Origin: Solenopsis invicta
Taxonomy: Eukaryota; Arthropoda; Insecta; Hymenoptera; Formicidae
Direction: 5' to 3'
NCBI RefSeq assembly: GCF_016802725.1
Contig: NC_052669.1
Span: forward strand, 8,703,770 to 8,767,769
Length of the DNA stretch: 64,000 nucleotides
Part shown: positions 1 to 12,354 of the stretch, piece after piece
Position numbering within the stretch: position 1 is the first letter of the stretch
How the letters are laid out: each line of letters opens with the position of its first letter
The notes under the pieces: model-generated
Database searches by the model: none
What the model was told of the DNA's origin: nothing
The model's input: the letters and a program-made list of their open reading frames with translations, nothing else
Program-made: the position numbers and the translations under genes

Positions 1-1140
1 TGACAATATAAACTTGTATGATACATCGTTACAAGAATACTTCTATTTATATTTTTTTTTCTTTTTTTTTTTCCAATAAAAGCTACGCGATATATTTGGA
101 AATGGTAGGTATGTAAATTAGGTAGTTGATAATGTATAAAATTAGATGATCTTTCGCAGTAAAATATAAATAATAGTAAATAATATATAAGTCTTACGGA
201 TAAAAATTGATTGGAATACTAAACATTAACATAAAATGTCATCGTAATTGAAAGGTGACATTTGTGAATAGATTCATTTTTTATCCCGACCGAACGGTGT
301 TACCGCGAGAATCGATCTTACTATCGTTCGCCGCAAAGTATCCTAAGTAGAATGAAAAAATATCGGTAAGAGTGGATACATTTACGGGAATATGTACCTT
401 CGATAGGCACTTCTAGGTCCTCTCGTTGGACTTTAAGGGGGAACGGGAGAAAGATGGCTCGGCGTGGGCGAGCGGGGCGACTTTATTGGCCGGACTACAA
501 TGCGATATTTGTAGCATCGAGTCTCGTAGAATCGGCAGTATAACACGGAACGCTCACCTGGTGAAAAAGTTGCGGCGAATCACGAAGTCCGAGGTGGACT
601 TTTCCTACGATTGTATTATTTAAGGCGAAGCAACGAAACAGCATAAGCTTTACCCTGTTTCAAGGCGCATTATATTTGTTTTGATCCGACAACAAAGATT
701 CTTTTCAACCCTCACAAAAAAATTAGTGTCACGTTAACAATCATTGTTTCATATATATAAAATCTTTAAAGAATTTAATAATGTTAAATTTCGGCAAAAT
801 GTATTTTTTTTTAATTTTATAATACTGTAAAAAGCACAATGTGACTTTTATAATAATATTTTAATAATATAGTATTTTTATAATAGTATTAAAAAATTCT
901 AATTCTTAGTGTTTTTAAAGTATTAATATTTTTAATCCAATTTTTCTCAATTTATACAAACCAGACGAAACAGGCGCGCGCTACAAAACTTTTAATATAA
1001 CATAATTTTATACAAATTACACATTTAATATTACACTATTAACCCCTCAATACGCATCAAAATACGCGATCTCCGCGATGACAGCCGCTTAGGAAGTTGG
1101 CGCAGCGAGAGAACTAATCGGCGAGAGAATTAATTTAAAT
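1..1140. other. AT-rich non-coding stretch with one CpG-rich patch
   Basis: I see no gene here. T-runs lie at about 50-72, and 760-960 is very AT-rich with repeated TAATAATATT-like words. A CpG-rich patch at about 285-640 is open for 65 codons on + from a non-ATG start, with no family resemblance and no paired splice sites. The last 100 bases, CpG-rich again, lead into the candidate exon at 1161. Confidence 0.6.
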
Positions 1141-1160
1141 CTTATGTTTGTGTGTTACAG

Positions 1161-1209
1161 TAATCACCGTAGCTTCGTGGCTAAACTCCGCTCGTTGCGC
1201 ATCAGATCG
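1161..1209 (+). other. Candidate 49-nt internal exon
   Basis: A run of T and G (TGTTTGTGTGTTACAG) ends in an AG acceptor at 1159-1160, and a consensus donor (GTGAGTCAG) begins at 1210, so the 49 bases between have both splice borders. Two of the three frames are open. One reads NHRSFVAKLRSLRIRS, in which one base completes a previous codon and the exit phase is 0. The other reads ITVASWLNSARCASD. A branch-point-like CTAAT lies about 45 bases upstream of the acceptor. I do not recognise either peptide. It could be a coding micro-exon, an untranslated or lncRNA exon, or a chance pairing. The strong donor favours the first two, while the weak pyrimidine tract argues against. Confidence 0.25.
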
Positions 1210-2639
1210 GTGAGTCAGAAAATTTCATATTCATGTTCTCGAAACAAGAATGTTCCTTTTTTTCTGTTGATAGATGAAATGTTTTCGAAGCTACATACGT
1301 AATAAGAAAGCTACGCAAATGAGAACATTTTAGTTTCTAAAGTATGTCAGAGGACTGATAAGGCGCCTCGATCCAAAGATTCCATATCGGCCTTAGATAT
1401 CTTCGTTCTTGAGATAGTCGCGGTTCAACGCTAACGTCGACTGATTACGTCGCATTGGCCTGCCAGCGTGTTACATTTGCATCTAGGTGATCGCTATCTG
1501 GATTCACGTATCCGAAATAACCACCGAAGCGCAGACCTGATTGCGAAATCCGGAGTGTTGCGAGCATTCCGTTTCGGCGCGCACACTCGCGTTTCGCAAA
1601 TTAAAACTTCGGCGGCGAGTGACGTGTAACTGCGTCGGTGTCGGTACTCCCTCGGGGAGTAAGTAATCGTTCAACAACGGCGAACCCTTCACTCTCGCGA
1701 TCGTCGTTTACAGTTTTGCGCCATGCGAACGGCCTCTTGAAGCTTTACGGATACTAAACACGAGACTCTTCCGTTGTTTCTCGCGATGCTGCTTCGTGGC
1801 GCGTAGAGATATTTATTCGCTTAGCAGGAATAAGTTTTGTCACGTCGTTGTAAGAGTTACGATAAAAATTTGTTTGTTTTAACGAAAAAAATCTTTTATT
1901 CGTTGTATTTTTATCGCATAGTTTGTTGAGAAAAAATTTGTTAAAAAAATTCGTTAGGTTCATTCAATAACTATTTAGTTGTACAAAAAAAAGATATAGT
2001 TCATTCGTATTCATTAACACTTTTAAATCAAGAATTAACTGAATCAACTCAAAGTTTGGTTGAACGTGTCGAACTAAATATTTCAGTTCTTCAAAACATT
2101 TTTTTTTCTCGGTATAATCCATTCTGTTCCGTATCGATTTCTCGTTCCTTTTTGGTCCTTTTAATTATACGTACGTATGTACATTTAGAAAAGTTAAGTA
2201 AATTTGTGTCTGTCCCGTGTCAAATTTGCGACATAACGATCCGCTAACTAATTATACGTGTGTTTCTATTACGTCATTGCGGGGACAAGGAGCGCGCGAT
2301 GTTATCCCGACAAAACGGGAGGTTTCGCCGGTGTAGATGAAAGGGACGCGACAACGGCGGGGGCCTTCAATCTTCTTCTCGACTTAGCACGCACGTACGC
2401 ATGCGAGGGAAACACGCATGTAACGCGCATGTAGTTAACCCGAGCGTCGGCCGACCTATCATTCGCCGCCATTTTTCCCAGTTAAATCCGGCAATTAGGT
2501 AAATAAAGCTACCTGTCAGTGCATACCCGCGACTGTTGCAAATAACTCTGTAGCCATGCATAATCACGCGCGGTCGCCACTTGCGCAGATACGTGTACGC
2601 CCGGTGGGAACGGGCGGCATTAGCGTAGACCGCGCTCAC
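1210..2639. other. Non-coding mosaic: CpG-rich 1.35-1.74 kb, AT-rich 1.85-2.1 kb, CpG-rich 2.28-2.64 kb
   Basis: No gene recognised. A small perfect hairpin sits at 1645-1661 (TACTCCC, loop TCG, GGGAGTA). The CpG-rich patch at 1.5-1.7 kb is open for about 60 codons on - without similarity or splice context. The 2.37-2.64 kb segment lies downstream of the candidate - strand exon at 2640-2687 and would be its intron. Confidence 0.55.
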
Positions 2640-2681
2640 CTTCGCTTCCTTTTTCTTCCTGCTGAACTGAAAGCGTCCCCA

Positions 2682-2687
<6 letters not shown>
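2640..2687 (-). other. Candidate first coding exon (16 codons) after a trinucleotide repeat
   Basis: On the - strand an ATG at 2687-2685 opens MTWGRFQFSRKKKEAK, and the exon would end at 2640 with AAG followed by the donor GTGAGC at 2639-2634, in phase 0. The ATG has A at -3. A (GAC)n repeat lies directly upstream on this strand and would be 5'UTR. An internal CTTTCAG could instead act as an acceptor, making the piece an internal exon. I recognise no family from 16 residues, and donor-like sites are common by chance. Confidence 0.12.

Positions 2688-2724
<37 letters not shown>
2682..2724. repeat. (CGT)n trinucleotide microsatellite
   Basis: About 14 near-perfect CGT units on + (GAC/ACG on -), with one ATC interruption near the left end. 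In one - frame it reads as poly-aspartate, but that frame has no other coding support. Likely polymorphic. Confidence 0.95.
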
Positions 2725-2725
<1 letters not shown>

Positions 2726-4610
2726 GGCAATCGCATGTAATGCTTGGAAGTATTGATTGATGCGTGGAGAAACGCTTGTGTCCTCGAGAGAGAAGGGTAG
2801 GGAGAAGAGCACGACTTGAGAGAGTGAGAGCGAGAGAGAGAGAAAAGAAATTTCTTTAGATACATACGGATGTGAGGGCCTTCTTGGATTTATTTTACGT
2901 TCCCATCTTTTCTTCGCTTCTCTTTCTTCGATTCTACGCCGCTGGATTTAAGTAAAACGTTTACAGTATTGTACAATTACGTAGACCAGGATTCCATGAT
3001 CCTGCCACACCTAACGTCTATGCCACGACTTGCCCTGGCTAGGGTGATACACGTGCATACGCACATACGTATTCCGGGTCCCGCTCGTGCATGCATGTAC
3101 GCGCGTGTGTGAGCACATCGTGCGTTGCAGCTTGGGTTAGGTGAAGTATAATGCGCGGTCGTGCAGCTTTTGGGCCCCGGAGGCGCTAACATGAAAATCG
3201 TATGGTAATGGGGTACCGCGTGGCTCCTCCAGCATGGGGTCGAGCCCGGGTGTAGGAGACCGGCGAAGTCCGCGGTATAAGTCTAGGCTTCTTCCTAGTA
3301 TTAGCGAACCGGAGGGAGTAGAAGAATAGGAGAGTCGGCCCGGGAGGGCAGTCGAAGAAGCGCGGAATAGGCTGGGGATGAGGGGGAAATAGAGGACTCC
3401 GTCGAGGCCCTCTCGAGGAGAGTCCGTGGGCTCGCGTGCCTCCGATAATTATACGCTCGAACCGAGTCTTGGAAGAGGGGAAAGAAAGAGAGAGGGAGAG
3501 ACAACGAGACGAAAGAAGGACGAGAGGTACGGAGGAATATCGAGTCTGCGGTTCGACAGGGTCGGAGTTGACCGGCGTCTAATCGATTCGCCGCCTCGAC
3601 ATGGAAATTTCTTCGAGGAGCCCGCAGGGCTACCCTTCTTCTGCAACACCTACCATCTCGCAGAAGACGTGCTCTCCCTCCCTTTCTTTGCCCGTCTTTC
3701 CTATATCTCCTCGATTTGTTCCTGCGCTCTCGCCCGCAACTCCTCCAACCCGCAAGTTCGATGATCCGACGATGACGTACTCCTTTTGTACAGATTAGCC
3801 GCTCCTAACGTTCCATCCGGACATTTCGTGATCTCGTACTCGCGCGATGGATGTCAATCAGCCGGTCCGTTCCGTTAATTGACAGGTTGGCGATATAAAC
3901 GGCTCCAGCGAGGCACTGATGTTTTCAGGAAGACGTAATTAAACTTCATTTGCGTGCTAACAACGCCCTACGTTGAACATATACCCGCAATTTTATCATC
4001 TTTCCCTTCGGCCTCCAAGTATTTCCAGTTTTATTCCCCGAGGCAAAATATATGTACAAGTAACTCACTTAACGTCGAGATAATATCCATAATCTCTACT
4101 ATAGGTAAATACTAAAATACTAAAACGATCATGTGTAAAAGTATGTAACAAATTACGTTTACATGGTGTTCTCTCTTCCAGTAACTAATAAACCATTTTT
4201 TTATATCTGCATAGATGCACGATAGAAATTAAAAGAAATAAAATAACAATAAAATAACATTAGATCTTATTTACATTACGAAAAAAAAAATTATCATTTA
4301 TAATGTGACAATGTTGCATAGTAATATTCTTCACATTTGTTATTCGTATTTCTGAAAATACGATTCACTCTACCTTTGAATAATTTCCGAATATTCCTGG
4401 AAATAAACTTTTGGTGACAATCGAAAAATTTGTTAAGTGTCTCGTCAAAAGTAAGCGGTATGATTACGAGAATAAACTAGCGCGTCGCCGCGCTTAATCG
4501 ATCTGCCTTCTTCGAATGCTCAGGCTTTAAATATCTCATTACGAGCTTTGCGGAGGTTTACGAGCCGCGCTGTCCCCGATTAAAATGAGCGCAATGAAAC
4601 AAACGCTTTT
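2725..4610. other. Non-coding stretch with GA-rich and purine-rich tracts
   Basis: No gene recognised. A GA-rich run lies at about 2815-2850. CpG-rich sequence at 3.0-3.9 kb contains the purine tract listed separately and a small CTCTC/GAGAG hairpin near 3410. From 3.95 to 4.45 kb the sequence turns AT-rich and featureless. The several 60-110 codon frames in 2.97-3.80 kb overlap each other on both strands and are low in complexity. Confidence 0.55.
3301..3540. other. Purine-rich tract on + strand
   Basis: Long runs of G and A with CpG interruptions, for example GAGGGGGAAATAGAGGA near 3380 and AAGAGGGGAAAGAAAGAG near 3470. On - this is a pyrimidine-rich strand of the sort seen in 5'UTRs and near promoters. 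No TATA box or clear initiator accompanies it. It may simply be a low-complexity tract. Confidence 0.5.
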
Positions 4611-4658
4611 AAAGTCACGAAGGCCGTTTACATTGTACATAACGAATTTCGTGACTTT
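4611..4658. other. Stem-loop with 11-bp perfect outer stem
   Basis: AAAGTCACGAA at 4611-4621 is the exact reverse complement of 4648-4658. Inside, CGTT and AACG can add four more pairs around a 12-base loop. It is compact and could fold as RNA or cruciform DNA. It does not match a microRNA that I recognise and is short for a typical insect pre-miRNA. Confidence 0.5.
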
Positions 4659-5269
4659 GTAGGGAGCACGAAGGAATGAAAGACAAGGCGGCGCGCAACC
4701 CTTAAAGTTACACCAACGATACCCCCATGGATGCCAAACATTTTCCAGGTAATATTATAGTCCGCAATTAAAGCGCAAACTTCGAACAGAGATATTGCAA
4801 TAATTGATAATAATATAATTGAAACATTCCATCATTCGAATCGATCAATTAAAATTATATGTTGATCGAAATTAATTCAATCTACAACTTATTCAACTGC
4901 TTTCTAATGCTAAAATCAGAGAAAGCTAATGAAAAAAATCTGATCATTTCTCAAATTGAATTGATCACGTATATAACGTGAATCATTTTTACCGACTTAT
5001 AATATGAAGGTGTTGGAAAATTATAAATTCTTGAAAATTATTGAGTTAAGCATGTTTCCGTCGTATGTTCGACGAAACTTTTTCGACGAGACAAGACTCG
5101 CGTGCCGGCCAATCGAGCGTGAAGTCAGAAAGACATTAGACGACGACACCGAGCAGTTTTGTCGATCCCCACGCGTGGACGTTTGCGCGGAAATCGGAAA
5201 CAAGGTTCCGGACAGTAGTGTCAACAGATTTGCCCCCGATAGGTCCCTCGTCCGGAGGAAGTAACGGAG

Positions 5270-5760
5270 CGGAGATCGATCGGGCGAGGGGGGGAGGGAG
5301 GGAAGGGGGGAAGGGAAGAAGAGAAAAAGAAAGAGAGGCGGTAGGTGGGCAAGTGGAAGCGGGTTGACTCGGCGGTCGAGCCAAGGGTGGGCTCACGATC
5401 AAATATTAAGTCTTATCTGGCGCCGCTTTACCCAGAAGTCTCCTTTTCCCCTCCTTTTTCCACCAGCTTTCCTCGACGTTTCCCTCTCGCTCTCGCCGCC
5501 TAATTATCCCCGCCAGCTTCTCGTCGATTTCACCGCACCCTTCCTCCTACCCTTCCTCCTATCCACCCCCCTTTTCCTCCCCCGGACACTCCCGCGTCGT
5601 AGTCGCGACCGATCGGTGAAACCACACACGTTGGGTATAGAATACATAAAAGTACCTAGCATCCTCTCGCTTCACTTTATTACGCTTCTTTTCGTCCCCT
5701 CCCCCCTTCCGTGTCTTTTTCTTTCTCTCTCCATTTCTACCTTTCCGGCACGCTCTTACC
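5270..5760. other. Purine tract (5.27-5.35 kb) followed by pyrimidine-rich tract (5.43-5.76 kb)
   Basis: On +, 5280-5350 is nearly all G and A, and 5430-5590 plus 5690-5760 are strongly C/T rich (CTCCTTTTCCCCTCC and similar). Such mirror-like polypurine/polypyrimidine stretches can form unusual DNA structures and are common in 5'UTR and promoter-proximal DNA. The 138-codon + frame covering this tract is a by-product of its composition, with proline/serine/leucine low complexity. Confidence 0.5.
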
Positions 5761-5802
5761 TTCGATCGCTTGGACGTTAATAGCCACCACTAGCCTCGCC
5801 AT
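5760..5802 (-). other. Candidate first coding exon (14 codons plus 1 base)
   Basis: On - an ATG at 5802-5800 with A at -3 and G at +4 opens MARLVVAINVQAIE. The exon would end at 5760 with GAAG against the donor GTAAGAGCG at 5759-5751. A second ATG 11 bases upstream runs into TAG after seven codons, so it would be a short upstream frame. The peptide is short and I recognise no family. Its hydrophobic start could suit a signal or membrane-targeting sequence, but that is speculation. The - strand beyond the donor is purine-rich intron-like sequence. Confidence 0.15.
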
Positions 5803-8587
5803 TCTTTCGCCATCGCCGGGTTGTAATTAAGAGCCGGGCAAAAATGGTGTACGAAGGACGAACGATATTAAGAAAGAGTTTTTCTTATGTACACGGCCAG
5901 TGGGCACGATCGCAGCAAATGCGGCGCGCACACGTGAGGTAAAATAATGCCGGAATATTCGCATATATATTTGCAGATATGAGGATACTTGTAAGCGGCG
6001 CTCGTATCGAGTACGTACTTTGAAGGTTCATCGCACGAATTCGTATTTATGCAGAAACTCATATTTTTGTCGCGCCTCGAGCGAAACGTCATGTCGTATT
6101 AAAAATATAAACTACGTGTGCAGCGTGACAATCAGGCTGGTCAATGCACTCCACGATACGTAAATGATTAATGGATATCGTATCAGAGCGTTCAGACGCG
6201 TTGCTCCACTTTTTTTTTGCGACATTTACAACACATTTGTCGCAAATTCGACAATTAAGAGTGGGTTTATTGACTTTTTTTTCAAAATAATAAAAATAAT
6301 AAGATATTGCATTATCTATAAACATTCCGCTGGAAACTATGAAATGATGTGTCATGGAACATTAAACACGTGCTATTTTCCTTGTGCGATTAATATTGTA
6401 AAGATTTAGACGAGAGAGAACGGATGATGCTTTGCTGCTAACGCGATCATTGTAATTAGCATTTATATATGTTAAGTCAAATGCATATTTATATCAAAAT
6501 CCTAAAAAATTCTCAATATTTTTTTTTATGAGAAAGATTTGCATATAGAAATAATAAATCTGGTAAAAAAACACGCGAGATAAATAAATGTATATTATTC
6601 AACGTTATCTCAACATGCAAAAAAAAATTAAACTATGCACATATATAATTACCAATCTCGCCCAAAATTAAATGGATAAAAAAGCAACGCTTATCTTTGA
6701 CATTTGCATATTGCTGAGGAAAATATTAAAGATATAAATCTTATAGTATGCATTTACATGGTTTGTCCTGTCTAATCTTGTCTAATCCAATTAAAGTTTC
6801 ATGCTTTCGTGCAAAGATTTACGCTGTAGTTTCTTATATCTTTTATAAACATTTTTGGATCGTTCACGTTTCATTTTGGAATTAAAATGTTGTATTCAAG
6901 AAAAATAAACGAGACGGCTTGGCAGAAGGGATTGCTGGAAGGAAAGAAAAAAAAATAAAGGGATGACATCCTCGTTACGCGAGAACGAGGGCGAAAGCGT
7001 TTCGAGGATTCGATTGAAAATTCTCACAGGTCCCCGAGATCTTTGTGGGTCTGGATTGGTCGGCATCAGTGGAAAGAAAGTTTTTCCCTAATGACCAAGC
7101 TGAAGTGGTAACCGTTAATTTGGACCAGCCCGACCATTCCCCCGATACAATCGTCTCCCTATCGTCTCTTCCTCTTCTCCCCTTTCATCACTCGCCGTGA
7201 CCCTTCACCGCTCACAGGGTGACCCAGAAAAACAATGCCAGCTCGATCATCTTCGAAAAAGAATCGATGAAGTTTGGGAAACCGATTGGCGACTTTACGG
7301 CACTTAATAAAAGTGATTAAAAGTAAATGGTTCTTGACGATAAATTTCAACAAATTTTGAAAAACTTGTTGTTTCAATAAGAAATATTAAAACTTATAAT
7401 GTATCACTTCAATGCTTAATATGTACAAATGTATATCTATCTGTGTTCTATTACTGTCATTCATGTAACTTTTATAGCCTGCTAAAGATAACGCTTCCTG
7501 CAATTTTGTTCGAGAACAGGTATCACATACTGAAATATACGCTGTTTTTAAACAAACGTAGCACGTTTCAAGTGTTTAAAAAGCATCTCGTTTTAGTCTT
7601 TCATTCTGACCGGACGCACTTTAGTGCTGTGTTACGCCTCTAGAAACCGCGTGCAGAACTTAATTCTTGTCTCCCGTGCCATAAATACGTCCGTGTAATC
7701 GATATCGAGCGAGTTTATGCGCGACGGAAAAAGCACAATGGGAAAGTCGGACCACCGCACCGTCTACAATTTACACGTACGCGAGTGTTCGGGGTGGCCA
7801 ATGGTAATCCCGCTTCCGACGCGGCATATTTATATACATGCCAGAATCTTGGCCGCATAATCACCGAGGATCCAATTGGCAAGCCAGTGAGCACACGTGA
7901 AGCTAGCTAGCACGTAGTGGCTAGCCACGAATTTACACTTCGCGCGACTATATTGTAGAGCGAGATATGACACCAACGAGAAAGCTACGATATTTCCTCC
8001 TCCTTCCGAGGCGACGCCTCCGTTACACGATTGTATCTTGCCGACGACGCTATTTATACGGATGCAGGATTCGGCGGTGTGACGATTCACTGAATATTTA
8101 AACACGAGAATTCCTACAATATGCGATATCTCTCAACGGTACTTTTGTCCGCATTTATGTTTCCATTAATTTGGACACGTCGTAAAAAATCACAAAACGG
8201 GAGCTCATGTTTATTTAAAGACAAAGAAATTTAAAGATAGATCCGTTTTCTTGATTCTACGAGTTATTTGTCCAACAATAGAAGACTACATTTTACTGTA
8301 TCGTATATATAACATATATATATCAGAAGCTATCTGACTATTTACTCGTATATCTAACACTAAACGTATAACAAAAGTACGGCAATATTTTCGGAAAAGA
8401 CACTATTTAAATCTTCTAGTTAGATTTTATTGTGCAACTTTGACGTAAGCGACTCTAAAAGATCTAATTTGTCAGGATTACTAAAAACGTTGACATTTGC
8501 TCGTTTAGAAATTTGAAATTACATGAGACAACGATTGCATGACAGGAGCATCGCGCGATGCAACCGTGAGCAAAAAAGGAACGAGGC
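5803..8587. other. Mostly AT-rich non-coding stretch
   Basis: No gene recognised. AT-rich sequence dominates at 6.1-7.0 kb and 8.15-8.45 kb. A CpG-rich patch at about 7.64-8.08 kb contains GCTAGCTAGC and GTAGTGGCTAGCC words with no coding support. The 60-90 codon frames here overlap one another and lack splice or family evidence. Confidence 0.55.
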
Positions 8588-8607
8588 AAAATAAAATAAA
8601 ATAAAAT
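8588..8607. repeat. (AAAAT)4 pentanucleotide repeat
   Basis: Four perfect AAAAT units, followed by an A-rich run to about 8624. On - this resembles a T-rich tract. A simple repeat, possibly the remnant of a retroposed tail. Confidence 0.85.
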
Positions 8608-8624
8608 GAAAAAAAAGAAAAAAA

Positions 8625-11600
8625 CGAGCGAGCGAAGTGGCGGCTGAATTCTGAACCGCGATTCCCTCCTCAAGCACCGAATATCGTCTCCCGGAGAGGG
8701 GCTAAGGATAGCCTCGGGTCTGGGGTGATTTCTGGAACGGGATGGTGGCGATGGGGAAAGCGGGGGAAGACGCGCAGCTCGCAGCTAGGAAAGTCAGAAA
8801 AGGAAGGACGAAGGCAACCTCTTCGGGGAGGGCGGGCGGCCGAGGCGCCTCTCGCATTCTTTTTACCAAGCGAAACGCCGCCGGCGGAGGCAGCGAGAGC
8901 GTCGCCTATCGATTTTTACTTCTAATGAATTCGAGCTAAAAACCACTCCTCCCCTCACCATCCCCTGGCCCCGTCCCAGCCGCGACCGCCACCCTCGTGC
9001 TTAGACCACGCTGCCACCCTCTGTTCCACGAACCACGCCAATCACTGCGCGGCATAATTACACCGCTGAGCAACGCGTGCGACTCCAGCGAAGTCGTGTT
9101 TCTTAGCCTACGTGCACTGCAGTAAAAAAGAAAGGAGATAAACAAGGAAGAGGCCGAGTGGAATGGGGCCGATGGTAAAGGGCAAGAAAAGGCGCCGTGC
9201 GCGCTTAGGGGCGAAGTACCGTGGGGTCAGGGGTAGGTCACTTAATTATTTCCCAGCGTCGATTTTAATGGGTCTAATAACGTGAGTTTGATCCGTCGAC
9301 CGCAGTTTCGTACGATAGACAAGCTAGGGTAATCTTTAACCAAGTTTCGAACATCAATGAGGGCAAACTAAAAAGTTAATCAATTATTAAGTACAAAAAG
9401 AAAATACAAGATACTTGAGGCGAATAAGGCCCAGCGTCATATAAAGTCAACTTTTGAATTTATCACGTAAAAACGCGCTTTACGTGTAGAGTATACGCTT
9501 AAAAAATGTGTTATAGGAAGAAGGTACAGAGGAGCTGGGGAATTAGAATCGGCAGCAATTAGTCTGTTCAGTGCAACAAACACACTCGTGATAAAGAGAA
9601 TGTGTAAAGCGTTTTTACTAAAAAAAGTTATCGTAAAAATAATATAAAAAATATATATAAATGTTATTGTTTTAAAAGTTATAAAAATTAATAATTAATT
9701 GAGATCAATTTATAAAAATAATGTAAGACTCTCCAGCCTTTTCTTTACTGCATTTTTCAATTCCGAAAAGTTTGAATTACATTTAACACGTCTATTACTT
9801 TTAGAACGTTTTAAATGTAATATTCAGCACGTTTCAGGTTTCCTTTATTATTAAAAGTATATAGAACGAACAAGTTCTGAAAAAAAGATTATTAATTAAA
9901 TTGAATTCCAAAATATTTAGATGAAGGAAATTCTCTCGCAGATAATATTCATCTTGATCCGAGACTATATGAACGACATCCGAGCAGTTCTCGTTTTTTG
10001 TCACTCAGTTAATGAGCACACAGTCAATCACACTCACACGGTGGATCGCGTAATAACCGCGCCGGAACTGTGAATCACATTCGAGTTTCATATCGAGTTG
10101 CGGCCGAGAATGTGTTAGCTAAAAGTAAAAAACGAGCGTTGGAGGTTGTCGACTCGCGCAGCCGACGTGTGTCACATCCGGCGTTGCGGAATCGGGTCAG
10201 CGGCGAATGAAAACGGCGCGAATAAATCACATTATCGGGAAGGAGAGACAGTCCGTTGATGAACGTATCTAAATCCGTGCCGGTCGCTTCTCGTTTGACG
10301 CGATTCACACATTAAAGATCATTCCAAATATTATAGATGCTTTATGTGCGTGATTTCGTGTGAGTGCGGCGAAAGTCCGAGTCTACGTACGGATAGAAGC
10401 GGGGGAGTGAACATGTGCGTCGGTATGCACCGCCGCCGTGGTTACCACGTTGATGCACCGGGCAGGAATAGATTGCAACTTGTTGCCAGATGTGCAGTGC
10501 AAATAATCGAAATCGTAACTTCCGCCGAGAGACTCGCAGCTTCGATTGCCGCTCCGCGATGGGAAGAGCATCTCCCCATCGCATTAAAATTCCATCGTGC
10601 TTGATTCTCCGATTGCGTTCATCTTTGACGTTTCGTCTCGAGACAATTGCGTTTATCAGTCACATAGATTCACTAGATACCGCGGCGGCGATTTCTGAGA
10701 ATTATTGCAGCAGTATCTAACTTCTTACACGTATTCTCCCAGTCTTTCATTATTTTAAAAGATCGTTTATTTCCTTTATTATTTTATCGATTCTCTGTAA
10801 TTTAATTAAAAATTACATACGTTTATTTAATACTTTATAGGATGTAATATTTTATGTAATATTCTATCGATAATAGAATCATGTAATTTTTCTCTATAGA
10901 AAGTCTATCCTGATCCGTTCTAGTCTAATTTAGCCTGTCTTGCATTTATTTAACTGTAACTTATTTTCACACAGCAGACGGATTCCATTCATAGCCGCGC
11001 GAAGAGAAAACAGAAGCAATACAAAGTCTAACGAGACACAACGAGGTTTCTAAATTGAATCGGCGGCGCGGGCGCGAATTCGAGAGTCGTACAGTCACCG
11101 AGAATCGATCGCAGGGTCTTCGAAACTACTTTCTTCGCCCCCACGGCGCGAATTCTTGCCTAAGGTTTTACGAGTGCCTCGGGGTGAGAATCGCGCATAA
11201 TGCGCAAAACCGGTTCGGAAATCCATCCCTTTAAGAGCCGCTAACTCGGCCGTGTTACCGCGGTGCAATTATCGGCGAGACATCGAGATAGGCTATATAC
11301 ATACATATATATACAGACGACGGTGGCAACCCTCCTGGGACGAGGGAACGTTAATTGAAATGAAACCGTGCGAACGAAAAATTCTGTGGGGCGAGTTTTA
11401 CGCCGGTCCGTTTCTTCCTTGCTTCGCCTGGACCCTTGAGCCCTTCTCATCTCGGTTTCTTGACTCGGCGCGTTAGTCGCCACGAGATGAATGACCGTGA
11501 TTCTTCCAAAATCAAATCGCAGCGTTAACTTGTCACTTCGCTGCCTTTTATAATAGAAAGTCGCTTTTCGTGCAGGAAAACGTGCACTTTGTCGACGTGA

Positions 11601-12090
11601 ATCCTATACATGAGAGAGATTTCCTGGTATAAAATCGAGAACCAGATGGCCCAAGTTATTCAAGTTTTCCAGGGAAGAGAATTATATGCGCGGCAAACGC
11701 GGATAGTTACGTAAGCGAAAGACTAAATAAAATGGTTCCAACGACAAAAATATATCGTAATTGAAATTTACGTGACACAAGACGACCGCTTCTCACTCAG
11801 CTTCTCGAATAATTAAAAACTGATCTTATCGTCTGGAAGCAAATTTGATGCGTAAAATGGGACGTAGAGAATCTTTTTTATTTCCGGTCATTAACCTGGT
11901 TAATCCTATGCTAATTAAAGGGGAGCGATTTATAAGCGAATTCCGAGGTGCGACGCCGATCGAAATCTCCAACGCCGCGCGGCTCGCGGTGAGCGAGATC
12001 GGCGATCTTATCTCGGCTGCGCGCGGTATCGATCGAGACGATCACGCGAGCCGCTCTCGATGACACGAAGCGAAATGTTAGCAACAAATT
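8625..12090. other. Non-coding mosaic of CpG-rich and AT-rich blocks
   Basis: CpG-rich blocks lie at about 8.64-9.25, 10.0-10.72 and 10.98-11.50 kb, with AT-rich DNA at 9.33-9.95 and 10.74-10.92 kb. At 10.34-10.60 kb three frames on both strands are open at once, which reflects scarcity of stops in CpG-rich DNA rather than a gene. At 11.86-12.06 kb a + frame reads fairly smoothly (for example GERFISEFRGATPIEISNAA) but begins with a non-ATG codon, has no clear splice borders and matches no family I know. Confidence 0.5.
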
Positions 12091-12099
12091 GCCGTTAAC

Positions 12100-12215
12100 G
12101 TATCGTGCCGCGACGAATGACGTCGGCGCTCGCGGCAGGCTACGCTCGCCAGTAATTATCGTAATTACCGCAATTAAACGTCGCGTCGCGCCAACTGTTA
12201 ATTATTACGACCGGG
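12100..12215. promoter_or_regulatory. Candidate regulatory element with three TAATTA cores
   Basis: Three TAATTA homeodomain cores occur at 12153-12158, 12162-12167 and 12199-12204, in a CpG-rich context that also holds CAATTAAA at about 12170. TAATTA is the classic core bound by Antp-class homeodomains. Clusters of this kind within non-coding insect DNA are typical of developmental enhancers. The regulatory role is inferred from motif density alone. Confidence 0.3.
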
Positions 12216-12354
12216 CTCAGTTTCCCGGAATGTTCCCGTCGTTTGTCGCGTGAAACGAATTTACCGCCACGTACACACATTGTTTGCACGGGAGAAAACG
12301 CCGTTTTCTCGACGCGCGCACCGCTAATGGTACACTATAAATATAAAACTTTCG

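Noticed and set aside
5364..5780. 138-codon + frame
   Set aside because: Translation of a polypyrimidine tract (Pro/Ser/Leu).
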